A stretch of 41,675 nucleotides of DNA from Vibrio splendidus 12E03 (lineage in GTDB: Bacteria > Pseudomonadota > Gammaproteobacteria > Enterobacterales > Vibrionaceae), in NCBI RefSeq assembly GCF_000272105.2, contig NZ_AJZD02000335.1:1-41675 (forward strand), in the 5' to 3' direction. Shown piece after piece: positions 17,107 to 24,904 of this stretch (within the stretch, counting starts at the first letter, position 1; every line of letters starts with the position of its first letter). Position numbers and translations under genes: made by a program. The notes under the pieces are model-generated. The model was given only the letters and a program-made list of their open reading frames with translations, searched no databases and was not told the origin of the DNA.

Positions 17107-17883
17107 TTAGTATGCTGCTGGATCAGCAGTTTGGTCTGTCACTTCTAATGTATTAAGAAGGTTAGTTAGTAGGCTTGAAGCACCAAAACGGTAGTGCATG
17201 TTGTCTGCCCACTCAGCGCCTAATAGCTCATCAGCCATTGCTAGGTATAGTGCTGCATCTTCAGCAGTACGTACGCCACCAGCTGGTTTGAAACCAACTG
17301 TTTTAGCAACGCCCATGTCACGAATAACTTCAAGCATCATGCGCGCGTACTCTGGAGTCGCGTTTACTGGCACTTTACCTGTTGAAGTTTTGATGAAGTC
17401 TGCACCTGCTTCGATACAGATTTGAGAAGCTTTCTTGATCAGTGCTTCTTCTTTCAATTCACCTGTTTCGATGATCACTTTAAGCGTGATGTCACCACAA
17501 GCTGCTTTACACTGTTTAACTAGCTCAAAGCCAACTTCTTCGTTGCCAGCAATAAGAGCACGGTATGGGAATACTACGTCAACTTCGTCTGCGCCGTACG
17601 CTACCGCTGCTTTTGTTTCTGCAACAGCAATTTCGATGTCGTCATTACCATGAGGGAAGTTAGTTACAGTCGCAATGCGTACTTCTGGAGTACCTTGCTC
17701 ACGCAACGCTTTCTTAGCTGCTGGGATAAAGCGAGGGTAAATACAGATTGCAGCGGTGTTGCCTACTGCAGTCTTCGCGTCATGACAAAGCGCCACTACT
17801 TTTTCTGTAGTGTCATCGTCATTTAGCGTAGTTAGGTCCATAAGTTTAAGTGCACGTAGAGCTGCTGCTTTTAAATCGCTCAT
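17107..17883 (-). CDS. deoC: Deoxyribose-phosphate aldolase
   Basis: 258 residues (E. coli 259). Class I aldolase cleaving 2-deoxyribose-5-phosphate to glyceraldehyde-3-phosphate and acetaldehyde. The Schiff-base lysine is K165 in FIKTSTGK; the proton-relay residues D102 (VDVVFP) and K199 (VGFKPAGG) are present. First gene of the deo operon; GGAG precedes the ATG. The 520-bp region upstream separates it from nupC, which ends in its own terminator, so the operon must have its own promoter. Confidence 0.97.
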   Translation of the reverse strand: MSDLKAAALRALKLMDLTTLNDDDTTEKVVALCHDAKTAVGNTAAICIYPRFIPAAKKALREQGTPEVRIATVTNFPHGNDDIEIAVAETKAAVAYGADEVDVVFPYRALIAGNEEVGFELVKQCKAACGDITLKVIIETGELKEEALIKKASQICIEAGADFIKTSTGKVPVNATPEYARMMLEVIRDMGVAKTVGFKPAGGVRTAEDAALYLAMADELLGAEWADNMHYRFGASSLLTNLLNTLEVTDQTADPAAY

Positions 17884-18331
17884 TTCTATCTCCGATCAAT
17901 ATATTCAAATAGTTAACTACTTCGCCCTCCATCCAGTATAGATGGATATTTTAGTAATGCTCAGTAGCCACAAATGAACGGACTTGGTTCCCTGAAGACT
18001 TGATAACTTTCGCTACCAATTGCAATCCTTGTCACCGCACAGTACCAGTTTGGTCTATGGCACAACAAATCAGTCATGTTGTGTCTAACATCTATAGCGT
18101 ATCGCTAATTTTGGCTTAATCCCAGAAGAATAACGTTCGAGTTGATTTCGAGGTTACTTTCTTGCCAACAGAGACACCCTATCCCTTTAGCTTATACATT
18201 ATAGGTATCCATCAATAAATTGTAGTGCTCCTTAGAACGCAAACGGTTTGTATCTCAAAAAAACATTCTAGACCCTACATCGAATCTAAGCATAAGCGCG
18301 TGCATATACTAAAAACGGCAGGCCTAAAAAC
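17884..18331 (-). promoter_or_regulatory. Long deoC upstream region
   Basis: About 450 bases with no convincing gene. On the minus strand a perfect -10 hexamer TATAAT occurs at 18203-18198 with a poor -35. If used, it would give a leader of about 300 nt. A small hairpin TCCATC/GATGGA (17928-17946) lies near the deoC start. I found no clear CRP site here and no riboswitch I recognise; DeoR/CytR-type control is expected from the family but not demonstrated. Confidence 0.4.
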
Positions 18332-18365
18332 AAAAAAGCCCCGCAGCAATTTCTTGCTACGGGGC
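18332..18365 (-). terminator. Terminator of nupC
   Basis: GCCCCG-c-AGCAA, loop TTTC, TTGCT-a-CGGGGC (18338-18365), followed on the minus strand by six T. It separates nupC from the deo operon. Confidence 0.9.
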
Positions 18366-18403
18366 GATATTATTATGGCGTCTATATATCGATATCTAAC
18401 TAA

Positions 18404-19666
18404 TTAGAAAGACAGGAAGAAGCCAGCAATTGTTGCTGCCATCAGGTTAGATAGAGTACCAGCAATTACCGCTTTAACACCCATACGTGCGATGTCGTGG
18501 CGACGGCTTGGTGCAATACCACCTAGACCACCTAGAAGAATCGCAATTGAAGAAAGGTTTGCGAAACCACATAGTGCGAATGCGATGATAGCTTGAGTCT
18601 TCTCAGACATCACTTGACCAGTTGCTGCAACAACTTGAGCGTTTTCACCAACGTATGGTACGAAGTTTAGGTATGCAACGAATTCGTTAACAACTGTCTT
18701 CTGACCAATGAAAGAACCAGCGATAGTTGCTTCTTCCCATGGAACACCAATGATGAATGCTAGCGGTGCGAAGATCCAACCTAGAAGAAGTTCTAGAGTT
18801 AGGTTTTCCATACCGAACCAACCACCGATGCCACCTAGGATACCGTTGATTAGAGCAATTAGACCGATGAATGCTAGTAGCATTGCACCAACGTTAAGTG
18901 CTAGTTGTAGACCAACTGATGCGCCACCTGCTGCTGCGTCGATAACGTTAGCTGGTTTGTCATCGCCACCGTCCATTTCGTCAGCGATGTTGTCATCTGG
19001 CGTATCTGTTTCAGGCTTGATGATTTTAGCGAATAGTAGACCACCAGGTGCTGCCATGAATGACGCTGCAACTAGGTACTCTAGAGGTACACCCATAGAT
19101 GCGTAACCTGCTAGTACACCACCAGCTACAGAAGCCAAACCACCACACATTACTGCGAATAGTTCAGAGTTAGTCATTTTAGGAACAAATGGACGAACAA
19201 CTAGAGGTGCTTCAGTTTGACCAACGAAAATGTTTGCTGCTGCAGACATAGACTCGGCGCGAGAAGTACCTAGAGCTTTCTGAAGACCACCACCAAGAAC
19301 TTTGATTACAATTTGCATAACACCAATGTAGTAAAGTACAGAGATAAGTGCAGAGAAGAAAATCAGAGTTGGTAGTACTTGGAAAGCAAAGATGAAACCG
19401 ATACCGTCAACTGAGAAGTTAACTAGGCTGCCGAATAGGAAACCAGTACCGTCTTTACCGTAGTCGATCACGTTTGCTACACCAGCAGAGAAACCTGCAA
19501 GTAGATCACGACCCCAAGGGATGTAAAGTACGAATGCACCAAGTGCGAATTGGATAGCGAAAGCGCCACCCACTGTTCTTAGATTAATAGCTTTGCGGTT
19601 GTCAGATAGTAGTACTGCGATTGCGATCAGTGCAACCATTCCGACTAGGCTCATAAACAGGCTCAT
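18404..19666 (-). CDS. nupC: Concentrative nucleoside transporter (CNT, NupC/vcCNT)
   Basis: 420 residues, inner membrane, sodium-coupled nucleoside import. It is very close throughout to the V. cholerae transporter vcCNT of known crystal structure. The nucleoside-binding loop GQTEAP carries Q150, T151 and E152; later GVPWEEA and the serine/asparagine-rich helix CGFANLSSIAILLGG form the rest of the site. The hydrophilic Asp-rich loop at about 210-225 is also present in vcCNT. It feeds the adjacent deo catabolic operon. Start ATG 19666 has AAGGAAG upstream. The promoter region holds a perfect TATAAT and a perfect CRP site. Confidence 0.96.
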   Translation of the reverse strand: MSLFMSLVGMVALIAIAVLLSDNRKAINLRTVGGAFAIQFALGAFVLYIPWGRDLLAGFSAGVANVIDYGKDGTGFLFGSLVNFSVDGIGFIFAFQVLPTLIFFSALISVLYYIGVMQIVIKVLGGGLQKALGTSRAESMSAAANIFVGQTEAPLVVRPFVPKMTNSELFAVMCGGLASVAGGVLAGYASMGVPLEYLVAASFMAAPGGLLFAKIIKPETDTPDDNIADEMDGGDDKPANVIDAAAGGASVGLQLALNVGAMLLAFIGLIALINGILGGIGGWFGMENLTLELLLGWIFAPLAFIIGVPWEEATIAGSFIGQKTVVNEFVAYLNFVPYVGENAQVVAATGQVMSEKTQAIIAFALCGFANLSSIAILLGGLGGIAPSRRHDIARMGVKAVIAGTLSNLMAATIAGFFLSF

Positions 19667-19731
19667 AGTTTATGACTTCCTTATTAGTTATTTATTGGCG
19701 TGTTACAAAATGGGGCTATAAAGCGGAGGCA

Positions 19732-19737
19732 ATTATA
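19732..19737 (-). promoter_or_regulatory. -10 element of nupC
   Basis: TATAAT on the minus strand, 65 bp before the start codon. The -35 region is weak, in keeping with activator-dependent transcription. Confidence 0.6.
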
Positions 19738-19810
19738 CTCATGCGACCACTAATAAAGTAATGCCGTCCTCACACTTTCGTAGAAGATTCATGTACCATT
19801 CACACACAAA

Positions 19811-19826
19811 TGTGAGCCAAATCACA
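19811..19826. promoter_or_regulatory. CRP-cAMP site upstream of nupC
   Basis: TGTGA-GCCAAA-TCACA, both half-sites perfect. Its centre is about 93 bp upstream of the start point predicted from the TATAAT at 19732-19737, a spacing on the correct helix face for class I activation. CRP control of nucleoside transporters is well established in E. coli and Vibrio. TTTGCG and TTGCAC motifs next to it (minus strand, about 19834-19852) could be CytR half-sites but are not convincing alone. Confidence 0.75.
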
Positions 19827-19870
19827 AGCTCAGTGCAATTTACGCAAACGATAAACAAAAACCTTCGATT

Positions 19871-20683
19871 TTATTCACATATACCGAATGAGCGATGGCT
19901 ATTTTGCCAAATTTGCGCTGCAATCGATTGCTTTGGCTCTTTTCTAAGCAAAAAAAGTTCATTTAAGATCGTAACTAAATGTTTGGAATGATTAACATTT
20001 CCTTGGTTTCCATACATGGGCATGTCCGGAGCATCCGTTTCCAATACCAAGCATTCAAGGGGCAATTTTGCGATGGCTGTGCGTGTTTTTTGCGCTCTTG
20101 GGTAAGTTATCGTTCCACCGACGCCAATATAGAAACCGAGCTTGATCCACGCTAAAGCTTGCTGTTCACTCCCAGAAAAACCGTGAATCACACCACCTAA
20201 GGTGAACTTATACTGCTTTATTAGCTCGATAAGTCGGTTGTAAGACTTCCTCTCATGGATGATTAAAGGCAGGTCAAACTCCTTCGCAAGCTCCATTTGT
20301 TGGATGAAAAAGCGCTCTTGTTTCTCTCGTTCAACGTCCACAAAAAAGTCGAGCCCGCACTCACCTATCGCGACACATTGGCTGTTTTTTGAAGAGAGTA
20401 ATTGGCGAAGTTCCGAAAATTGCTCGTCATTGGCCTGATCTAAAAAGTAAGGATGGAAGCCTAACGCATAGTAAACATTGGAGTGAGATTGAGCGATTTT
20501 GTCGACTTTTTTCCAGTTACTTTTACCAATAGAAGGAATCAGCAGCTTCTCAACTTGGGCTTGCTTTGCTTCTTTAAGATAGCCATCAATACTTTGTTCA
20601 GGTGTAAAGCCTTGCTCAAACGCCTCAAAATCCGCATGGCAATGAGTATCAAACAGCGGAAAGTCACTTATTTGCTGTGTCAT
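19871..20683 (-). CDS. yjjV: TatD-family metal-dependent hydrolase YjjV
   Basis: 270 residues from ATG 20683. Amidohydrolase-fold putative DNase/phosphoesterase. Metal ligands are in FDTHCHADF (HxH), GECGLDFF (Glu), LIIHERKS (His), VIHGFSGS (His) and LETDAPDMP (Asp). The stretch GVGGTITYPRA is shared with E. coli YjjV, also encoded near deo genes there. Longer starts up to 20752 are possible, but they overlap almost the whole upstream small gene; the chosen ATG overlaps its end by only 20 nt, suggesting translational coupling. Substrate is unproven. Confidence 0.88.
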   Translation of the reverse strand: MTQQISDFPLFDTHCHADFEAFEQGFTPEQSIDGYLKEAKQAQVEKLLIPSIGKSNWKKVDKIAQSHSNVYYALGFHPYFLDQANDEQFSELRQLLSSKNSQCVAIGECGLDFFVDVEREKQERFFIQQMELAKEFDLPLIIHERKSYNRLIELIKQYKFTLGGVIHGFSGSEQQALAWIKLGFYIGVGGTITYPRAQKTRTAIAKLPLECLVLETDAPDMPMYGNQGNVNHSKHLVTILNELFLLRKEPKQSIAAQIWQNSHRSFGICE

Positions 20684-20819
20684 CTTCCCTACTCTCTGTT
20701 TGTTTCCCTTGAGGATCACGGTGATGAGGCACACAGCTACGCTTATTCTCAAGCGTTAAGCCAAGCTCTTCACACCACTTATCGTATTTCCTAACCCAAG
20801 CTTTTATCCAACCCAACAT
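20664..20819 (-). CDS. 51-residue protein overlapping yjjV (DUF5363-like)
   Basis: ATG at 20819 with GAGG 5 nt upstream; 51 codons then TGA at 20664-20666. The protein begins MLGWIKAWVRKYDKWCEELG and continues LTLENKRSCVPHHRDPQG: amphipathic, aromatic- and Arg/Lys-rich at the start, two cysteines, hydrophilic tail. I recall very similar short proteins in other Vibrio genomes (DUF5363), but cannot verify it here. It overlaps yjjV in another frame by 20 nt, which points to co-translation. Function unknown. Confidence 0.75.
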   Translation of the reverse strand: MLGWIKAWVRKYDKWCEELGLTLENKRSCVPHHRDPQGKQTESREDDTANK

Positions 20820-20863
20820 AACTGCCTCTAACCTCAGCCTTTAAACCTCAAATAAAACGCATT

Positions 20864-20897
20864 AAAAAACGCCTATTGCAGAACAATAGACGTTTTT
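20864..20897 (-). terminator. Terminator of prfC
   Basis: AAAAACG / CGTTTTT and CTATTG / CAATAG separated by one C-A mismatch, loop CAGAA; T-run on the minus strand. It lies 28 nt past the prfC stop. Confidence 0.75.
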
Positions 20898-20924
20898 GTT
20901 TAACTCGAATAGAGCGCGGAGTTA

Positions 20925-22505
20925 TTAGTGCTCGCGCGTCGCTCGGAACTGAACTGCAGGGAAACGCTCAGAAGCTAGGTTCAAGTTCACCATAGTTGGT
21001 GCGATGTAAGACAGGTTGTCACCGCCATCTAGCGCTAGGTTAGATTGGTTCTTACGTTTGAATTCTTCTAGTTTCTTAGCGTCATCACATTCAACCCAAC
21101 GAGCTGTTGCAACGTTAACACCTTCGTAGATAGCTTCTACGTTGTATTCCGCTTTCAAACGCGCTACAACCACGTCGAACTGAAGCACACCAACCGCACC
21201 AACGATCAGGTCGTTGTTTTGCATAGGACGGAATACTTGTACTGCGCCCTCTTCTGAAAGCTGAACTAAGCCTTTTAGAAGTTGCTTCTGCTTAAGTGGA
21301 TCGCGCAGACGAATACGACGGAATAGCTCAGGTGCGAAGTTAGGAATACCAGCGAACTTCAGGCTCTCACCTTGAGTAAAGGTATCACCAATCTGGATAG
21401 TGCCGTGGTTATGTAGACCGATAATATCACCTGCGTATGCTTTCTCAGCACGCGCACGGTCACCCGCCATGAAGGTTACCGCATCAGAGATACTTACACT
21501 CTTACCAGTACGAACATGGTTCATCTTCATACCTTGGTTGTAAGTACCCGAAACGATACGCATGAATGCGATACGGTCACGGTGTTTAGGGTCCATGTTT
21601 GCTTGGATCTTAAATACGAAACCAGAGAACTTCTCTTCGATCGCTTCAACATCACGCTCGTTCGCTTGACGCGTTTGAGGTGCTGGAGCCCATTTCGTTA
21701 GACCATCAAGCATGTGGTCAACACCAAAGTTACCTAATGCAGTACCGAAGTAAACCGGCGTTAGTTCACCCGCAAGGAACAGTTCGTGATCAAACTCAGG
21801 ACAAGCACCGATAACAAGCTCTAGCTCTTCACGTACGCTTTCCGCAAGATCAGCACCTACCGCTTCATCTAGCTCAGGGTTATCTAGACCTTTGATGATG
21901 CGAACTTCTTGGATCTCATGGCCGTGGCCAGATTCATACAAGATCGTTTCATCACGGTGAATGTGGTAAACACCTTTAAACTCTTTACCACAACCAATTG
22001 GCCATGAGATAGGAGCACAAGCCATACCTAGCTCGCTCTCTACTTCATCAAGCACTTCCATTGGGTCACGAACGTCACGGTCAAGTTTGTTCATAAACGT
22101 TACGATTGGCGTATCACGTAGACGCGTTACTTCCATTAGTTTACGAGTACGATCCTCGACACCTTTCGCAGCATCGATAACCATCAAACAAGAGTCAACC
22201 GCTGTTAGCGTACGGTACGTATCTTCCGAGAAATCTTCGTGTCCTGGAGTATCTAGTAGATTTACTAGGCAATCATTGTATGGGAATTGCATTACCGACG
22301 TAGTTACCGAGATACCACGTTCTTTTTCCATCTCCATCCAGTCAGATTTAGCGTGCTGGTTAGAGCCACGGCCTTTTACGGTACCCGCTTTTTGAATCGC
22401 GTTTCCGAATAAAAGAACTTTTTCAGTAATCGTGGTTTTACCCGCATCCGGGTGAGAGATAATCGCAAACGTTCTACGTTTGCTCACTTCTTGTTGGAAA
22501 GACAT
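20925..22505 (-). CDS. prfC: Peptide chain release factor 3 (RF3)
   Basis: 526 residues (E. coli 529). GTPase that removes RF1/RF2 from the ribosome after termination. G1 SHPDAGKTT, switch I ERGISVTTSV, G3 DTPGHEDFSE and G4 NKLDRD are all intact, and the RF3-specific segment GRGSNQHAKSDWMEMEK follows G1. AAAGGG lies 6 nt before ATG. The predicted promoter is at 22577-22582, and between it and the ribosome site is a terminator-like hairpin (22535-22561). Confidence 0.97.
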   Translation of the reverse strand: MSFQQEVSKRRTFAIISHPDAGKTTITEKVLLFGNAIQKAGTVKGRGSNQHAKSDWMEMEKERGISVTTSVMQFPYNDCLVNLLDTPGHEDFSEDTYRTLTAVDSCLMVIDAAKGVEDRTRKLMEVTRLRDTPIVTFMNKLDRDVRDPMEVLDEVESELGMACAPISWPIGCGKEFKGVYHIHRDETILYESGHGHEIQEVRIIKGLDNPELDEAVGADLAESVREELELVIGACPEFDHELFLAGELTPVYFGTALGNFGVDHMLDGLTKWAPAPQTRQANERDVEAIEEKFSGFVFKIQANMDPKHRDRIAFMRIVSGTYNQGMKMNHVRTGKSVSISDAVTFMAGDRARAEKAYAGDIIGLHNHGTIQIGDTFTQGESLKFAGIPNFAPELFRRIRLRDPLKQKQLLKGLVQLSEEGAVQVFRPMQNNDLIVGAVGVLQFDVVVARLKAEYNVEAIYEGVNVATARWVECDDAKKLEEFKRKNQSNLALDGGDNLSYIAPTMVNLNLASERFPAVQFRATREH

Positions 22506-22534
22506 AGTCGCCCTTTGCTGATCTAAAGCGTAAA

Positions 22535-22561
22535 AAGGGCAAGTAGATGATACTTGCCCTT
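22535..22561 (-). terminator. Terminator / possible attenuator ahead of prfC
   Basis: A perfect 10-bp stem AAGGGCAAGT / ACTTGCCCTT (22535-22544 with 22552-22561), 7-nt loop, then TTT making five T in all on the minus strand. It follows rimI and precedes the prfC start by 29 nt. Because the best -10 for prfC lies upstream of it, the hairpin would be in the prfC leader. Confidence 0.8.
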
Positions 22562-22576
22562 GAATTCTGTGTGCGG

Positions 22577-22582
22577 ATTATA
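22577..22582 (-). promoter_or_regulatory. Probable -10 element for prfC
   Basis: TATAAT on the minus strand, with TTTAGA 17 bp upstream as a partial -35. Predicted start near 22570, only about 9 nt before the hairpin at 22535-22561. Confidence 0.5.
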
Positions 22583-22664
22583 CAGAAAGCGTGTCACTTT
22601 CTAAAGGGTCAGTTTACACCCTATTTTTCGCGTACTCTCTGCTTAGCCAAAAGCTACAGTATGA

Positions 22665-23120
22665 CTAGCTAAAAGACATAAAAAGATAGCTCATAATGAT
22701 GGCGTCTTCGTTGCCTTGCTTGGTTGGATAATAGTTACGACGGCGATCAACTTCATTGAAACCGGCCTTTTCGTAAAGATTAAACGCGTTCACATTACTT
22801 TCGCGAACTTCTAGCCAAGCGCTTTCCGCGTCAGCTTGTTCGCACATATCAAGAAAATGTTCCGTTAACGCTTTTCCATACCCTTTGCCCTGCTGGCTTG
22901 GGTCTACCGCAATATTAAGTAGCGTGACTTCACCAACGATGTTTTGCGCGAAGAAGTATCCGACCACTTGCCCATCGACTTCAAGCACATGATGACAAGC
23001 GCCTCGGCTATCAAGATCTCGGATCATGGTTTCAGACCAAGGGTGAGAATGCGCGGCCTGCTCTATCTTCCAAATGGCATCTAGGTGTTGTTGTGAAGTC
23101 GGTAAAAATTGATTAGTCAT
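22665..23120 (-). CDS. rimI: Ribosomal protein S18 N-alanine acetyltransferase
   Basis: 151 residues from ATG 23120 (E. coli 148). GNAT fold that acetylates the N-terminal Ala of S18. The acetyl-CoA-binding motif is VDPSQQGKGYGKAL, with the RimI-type LEVRESNVNAFNLYEKAGF and RRNYYP segments. It overlaps the end of holD by 8 nt (ATGACTAA), the usual holD-rimI coupling; a GTG two codons earlier is an alternative start. Confidence 0.95.
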   Translation of the reverse strand: MTNQFLPTSQQHLDAIWKIEQAAHSHPWSETMIRDLDSRGACHHVLEVDGQVVGYFFAQNIVGEVTLLNIAVDPSQQGKGYGKALTEHFLDMCEQADAESAWLEVRESNVNAFNLYEKAGFNEVDRRRNYYPTKQGNEDAIIMSYLFMSFS

Positions 23121-23511
23121 AAGCACAAATTTGTTGCCATAAGTCGCGGCGGTGTTGGTTGTTACCGTTAATGTCAGACAGTAATGGCGATTGAAGTGTT
23201 TTAACCTTCAGCTCTTGAGGCGACTCGCAACCAGCAAACCATACCCACTCAACCGAACCTAAATCCACAGTAAACAAGTGTTTCGGTTGAAGGTGTAAAG
23301 CCTGAGATAAGTCGAGCTTGATACTTTTGAGTACTCGCTCAAACATCACAGCGAGATCTTCCTGAGGTTTTTCAGGCGAAACCAACAGCAACTTGCAATC
23401 GTTCGAGAGCGGAGTCAATTCAGATTCATAACCTGCTAAACGCTCTGGGTGACTTAGTTCCCATTGGCTAATGCCCATCTCTTGTAGGTATTGCGCGTGT
23501 GTTTGTGACAT
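23113..23511 (-). CDS. holD: DNA polymerase III psi subunit
   Basis: 132 residues from ATG 23511. Bridges the clamp-loader (through chi) and SSB. The N-terminus YLQEMGISQWELSHPERL and the C-terminus RRDLWQQICAYD match E. coli HolD; the centre is divergent, as is normal for psi. A TTG-initiated extension to 23547 is possible but lies in an imperfect repeat and lacks homology. It forms an overlapping pair with rimI. Confidence 0.9.
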   Translation of the reverse strand: MSQTHAQYLQEMGISQWELSHPERLAGYESELTPLSNDCKLLLVSPEKPQEDLAVMFERVLKSIKLDLSQALHLQPKHLFTVDLGSVEWVWFAGCESPQELKVKTLQSPLLSDINGNNQHRRDLWQQICAYD

Positions 23512-23530
23512 ATCTAGCGGTAGTAACCTT

Positions 23531-23580
23531 AAGTTTATTGGAGCCAAAGTTTATTGAAACCAGAAGTTTGTTAGAACTAG
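23531..23580. repeat. Three imperfect 16-17-bp tandem repeats upstream of holD
   Basis: Units start AAGTTTATTGG (23531), AAGTTTATTGA (23547) and AAGTTTGTTAG (23564). A weaker echo containing TTATTAGAACT lies near 23613-23621. They sit in the holD upstream region. Confidence 0.65.
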
Positions 23581-23637
23581 TTTTGTGAAAGCTGCCTCTA
23601 TTGAAAGAGCGCTTATTAGAACTGGACTGATACTAAC

Positions 23638-23669
23638 AAAAAATAAAGGAGCATCAAGCTCCTTTATTT
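23638..23669 (-). terminator. Terminator of the ubiT-yhbS pair
   Basis: A perfect 12-bp stem AAATAAAGGAGC / GCTCCTTTATTT (23641-23652 with 23658-23669), 5-nt loop, T-run on the minus strand. Confidence 0.88.
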
Positions 23670-23709
23670 AGACTAAAACAGTTTGTATCTTATTGCGTGA
23701 TAAATCAGC

Positions 23710-24213
23710 TTATAAGTCGTTGAACTCTGGGCTGTAAGCTATCTCACCAGCATGTCCAGCAAACGCACCGTCTACCAACTCAATCGCTTGGAAAGCGCCT
23801 TCAGGCACATCCCAAACACAACGCAGACCAAACTCGCTCGCAGCCTTGAAACCAAAGCGGCTGTAATAAGCAGGATCACCAAGCACAACGCAAGCTGGGT
23901 AACCAAAATCAACCAAAGTGGAAAACGCATCTTCAACTAGAGATTTGGCAATACCTTGGTTGCGGAACTCTTCTTTCACAGCGAGAGGCGCAAGCCCTTG
24001 CCAGTTATGATCGTCGCCATCAAGAGTGATAGGGCTAAACATCAGGTGACCAACCACCTCGCCTTCATCAGAACAAGCCACCAACGATAGCGTTAAATGG
24101 CTATTCTCACGTAAGCTCATAACCAAGTTAGCTTCTACATCTGTTTCAAAAACAGATTTCAATAAACGATCAATGACAAGTATATCTGCCGGTGCTTCAG
24201 TTCGAATAAGCAT
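23710..24213 (-). CDS. yhbS: GNAT N-acetyltransferase YhbS
   Basis: 167 residues. COG3153-type acetyltransferase: GHLMFSPITLDG, acetyl-CoA loop VKEEFRNQGIAKSLVE, then VVLGDPAYYSRFGFKAAS. The substrate is not established. It overlaps the 3' end of ubiT by 17 nt in another frame, so the two are translated together; the same ubiT-yhbS pairing occurs in E. coli. A strong terminator follows. Confidence 0.9.
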   Translation of the reverse strand: MLIRTEAPADILVIDRLLKSVFETDVEANLVMSLRENSHLTLSLVACSDEGEVVGHLMFSPITLDGDDHNWQGLAPLAVKEEFRNQGIAKSLVEDAFSTLVDFGYPACVVLGDPAYYSRFGFKAASEFGLRCVWDVPEGAFQAIELVDGAFAGHAGEIAYSPEFNDL

Positions 24214-24724
24214 TCATTACCTCACTTTGTGTATCTGGGGATTGTACTCCCTTCTGCACAAAATCAGCTAATTGATTTAACAAAGTTTTCATAGGAGTCG
24301 GCAATAAGTCCAAATCTACGCTATCCATCAAGTTTTTAACTTCTAAACCGAGCTCGGTATCGCCTTCAATAGACAGTCTACGTTGGAAGAAAAGCGTATC
24401 TGGGTCTTCTTTACGCCCCGCAATTAACACAAGATCGTTAAGATTGCCGCTAAAGCTTACATCTTCAGCCACCTCTTTATCAGCTACAACCAGTTGCTCA
24501 TTTTTGTAGCTAATACACCAACTTAACCCCATGTCTTTTATTGAGACTTTCAGCCATTTGTCTTCTAAAAACTCAAAGTCACCGTCCTCTAAAGCTTCCT
24601 TGAATACATTCTTAAGCGCCTCCAACAAGGCTCTTTTTTGTACTGTTTTAGGCAATAACTGGACTGGAGATCGCAAAATTGATGCGGCATTTTGAACTAG
24701 TTGAGTGCGAATCTTGTTTATCAC
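24197..24724 (-). CDS. ubiT: Ubiquinone anaerobic biosynthesis accessory factor UbiT (SCP2 domain)
   Basis: 175 residues from GTG 24724, chosen because GGA(TAAG) lies about 8 nt upstream and the length then equals E. coli UbiT (174); an in-frame ATG at 24763 is the alternative (188 residues). The SCP2 lipid-binding domain is recognisable from DGDFEFLEDKWLKVSI through RKEDPDTLFFQRRLSIEGDT and LGLEVKNLMDSVDL. UbiT binds isoprenoid quinone intermediates and works with UbiU/UbiV in oxygen-independent ubiquinone synthesis. It is divergent from rocS and lies 2.5 kb from ubiUV. Confidence 0.92.
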   Translation of the reverse strand: MINKIRTQLVQNAASILRSPVQLLPKTVQKRALLEALKNVFKEALEDGDFEFLEDKWLKVSIKDMGLSWCISYKNEQLVVADKEVAEDVSFSGNLNDLVLIAGRKEDPDTLFFQRRLSIEGDTELGLEVKNLMDSVDLDLLPTPMKTLLNQLADFVQKGVQSPDTQSEVMNAYSN

Positions 24725-24797
24725 GTGACTTATCCGTAACTTTGTCAATAATATGGAATGCATCTTAGATGATGTTGAGATCTCAGTTACTGTTATG

Positions 24798-24821
24798 TAT
24801 CAAATTAACTTCTGTTTGATA
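24798..24821. promoter_or_regulatory. Inverted repeat TATCAAA-N10-TTTGATA between ubiT and rocS
   Basis: Perfect 7-bp arms (24798-24804, 24815-24821). The half-sites resemble FNR halves, but their orientation and spacing are not those of a canonical FNR box (TTGAT-N4-ATCAA). Candidate operator for the ubiT promoter. Confidence 0.4.
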
Positions 24822-24904
24822 CTCGACCTTTAATATCCTGAAAATCACAGTTATAGTAACTCAGGTCATGAGAATTACAGCGGATCGCTGCACTCACAGG
24901 TAAA

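Noticed and set aside
18225..18407. 60-codon plus-strand frame upstream of deoC
   Set aside because: Runs through the nupC terminator, has no ribosome site and no family resemblance.
19794..19816. Second CRP-like site (TCACA...TGTGA) near the nupC site
   Set aside because: Half-sites point the wrong way for CRP.
19761..19991. 76-codon plus-strand frame over the nupC promoter
   Set aside because: Covers the CRP site and the 3' end of yjjV; no supporting start signal.
20684..20752. Longer N-terminus for YjjV
   Set aside because: It would overlap most of the small gene at 20664-20819 and lacks homology to YjjV.
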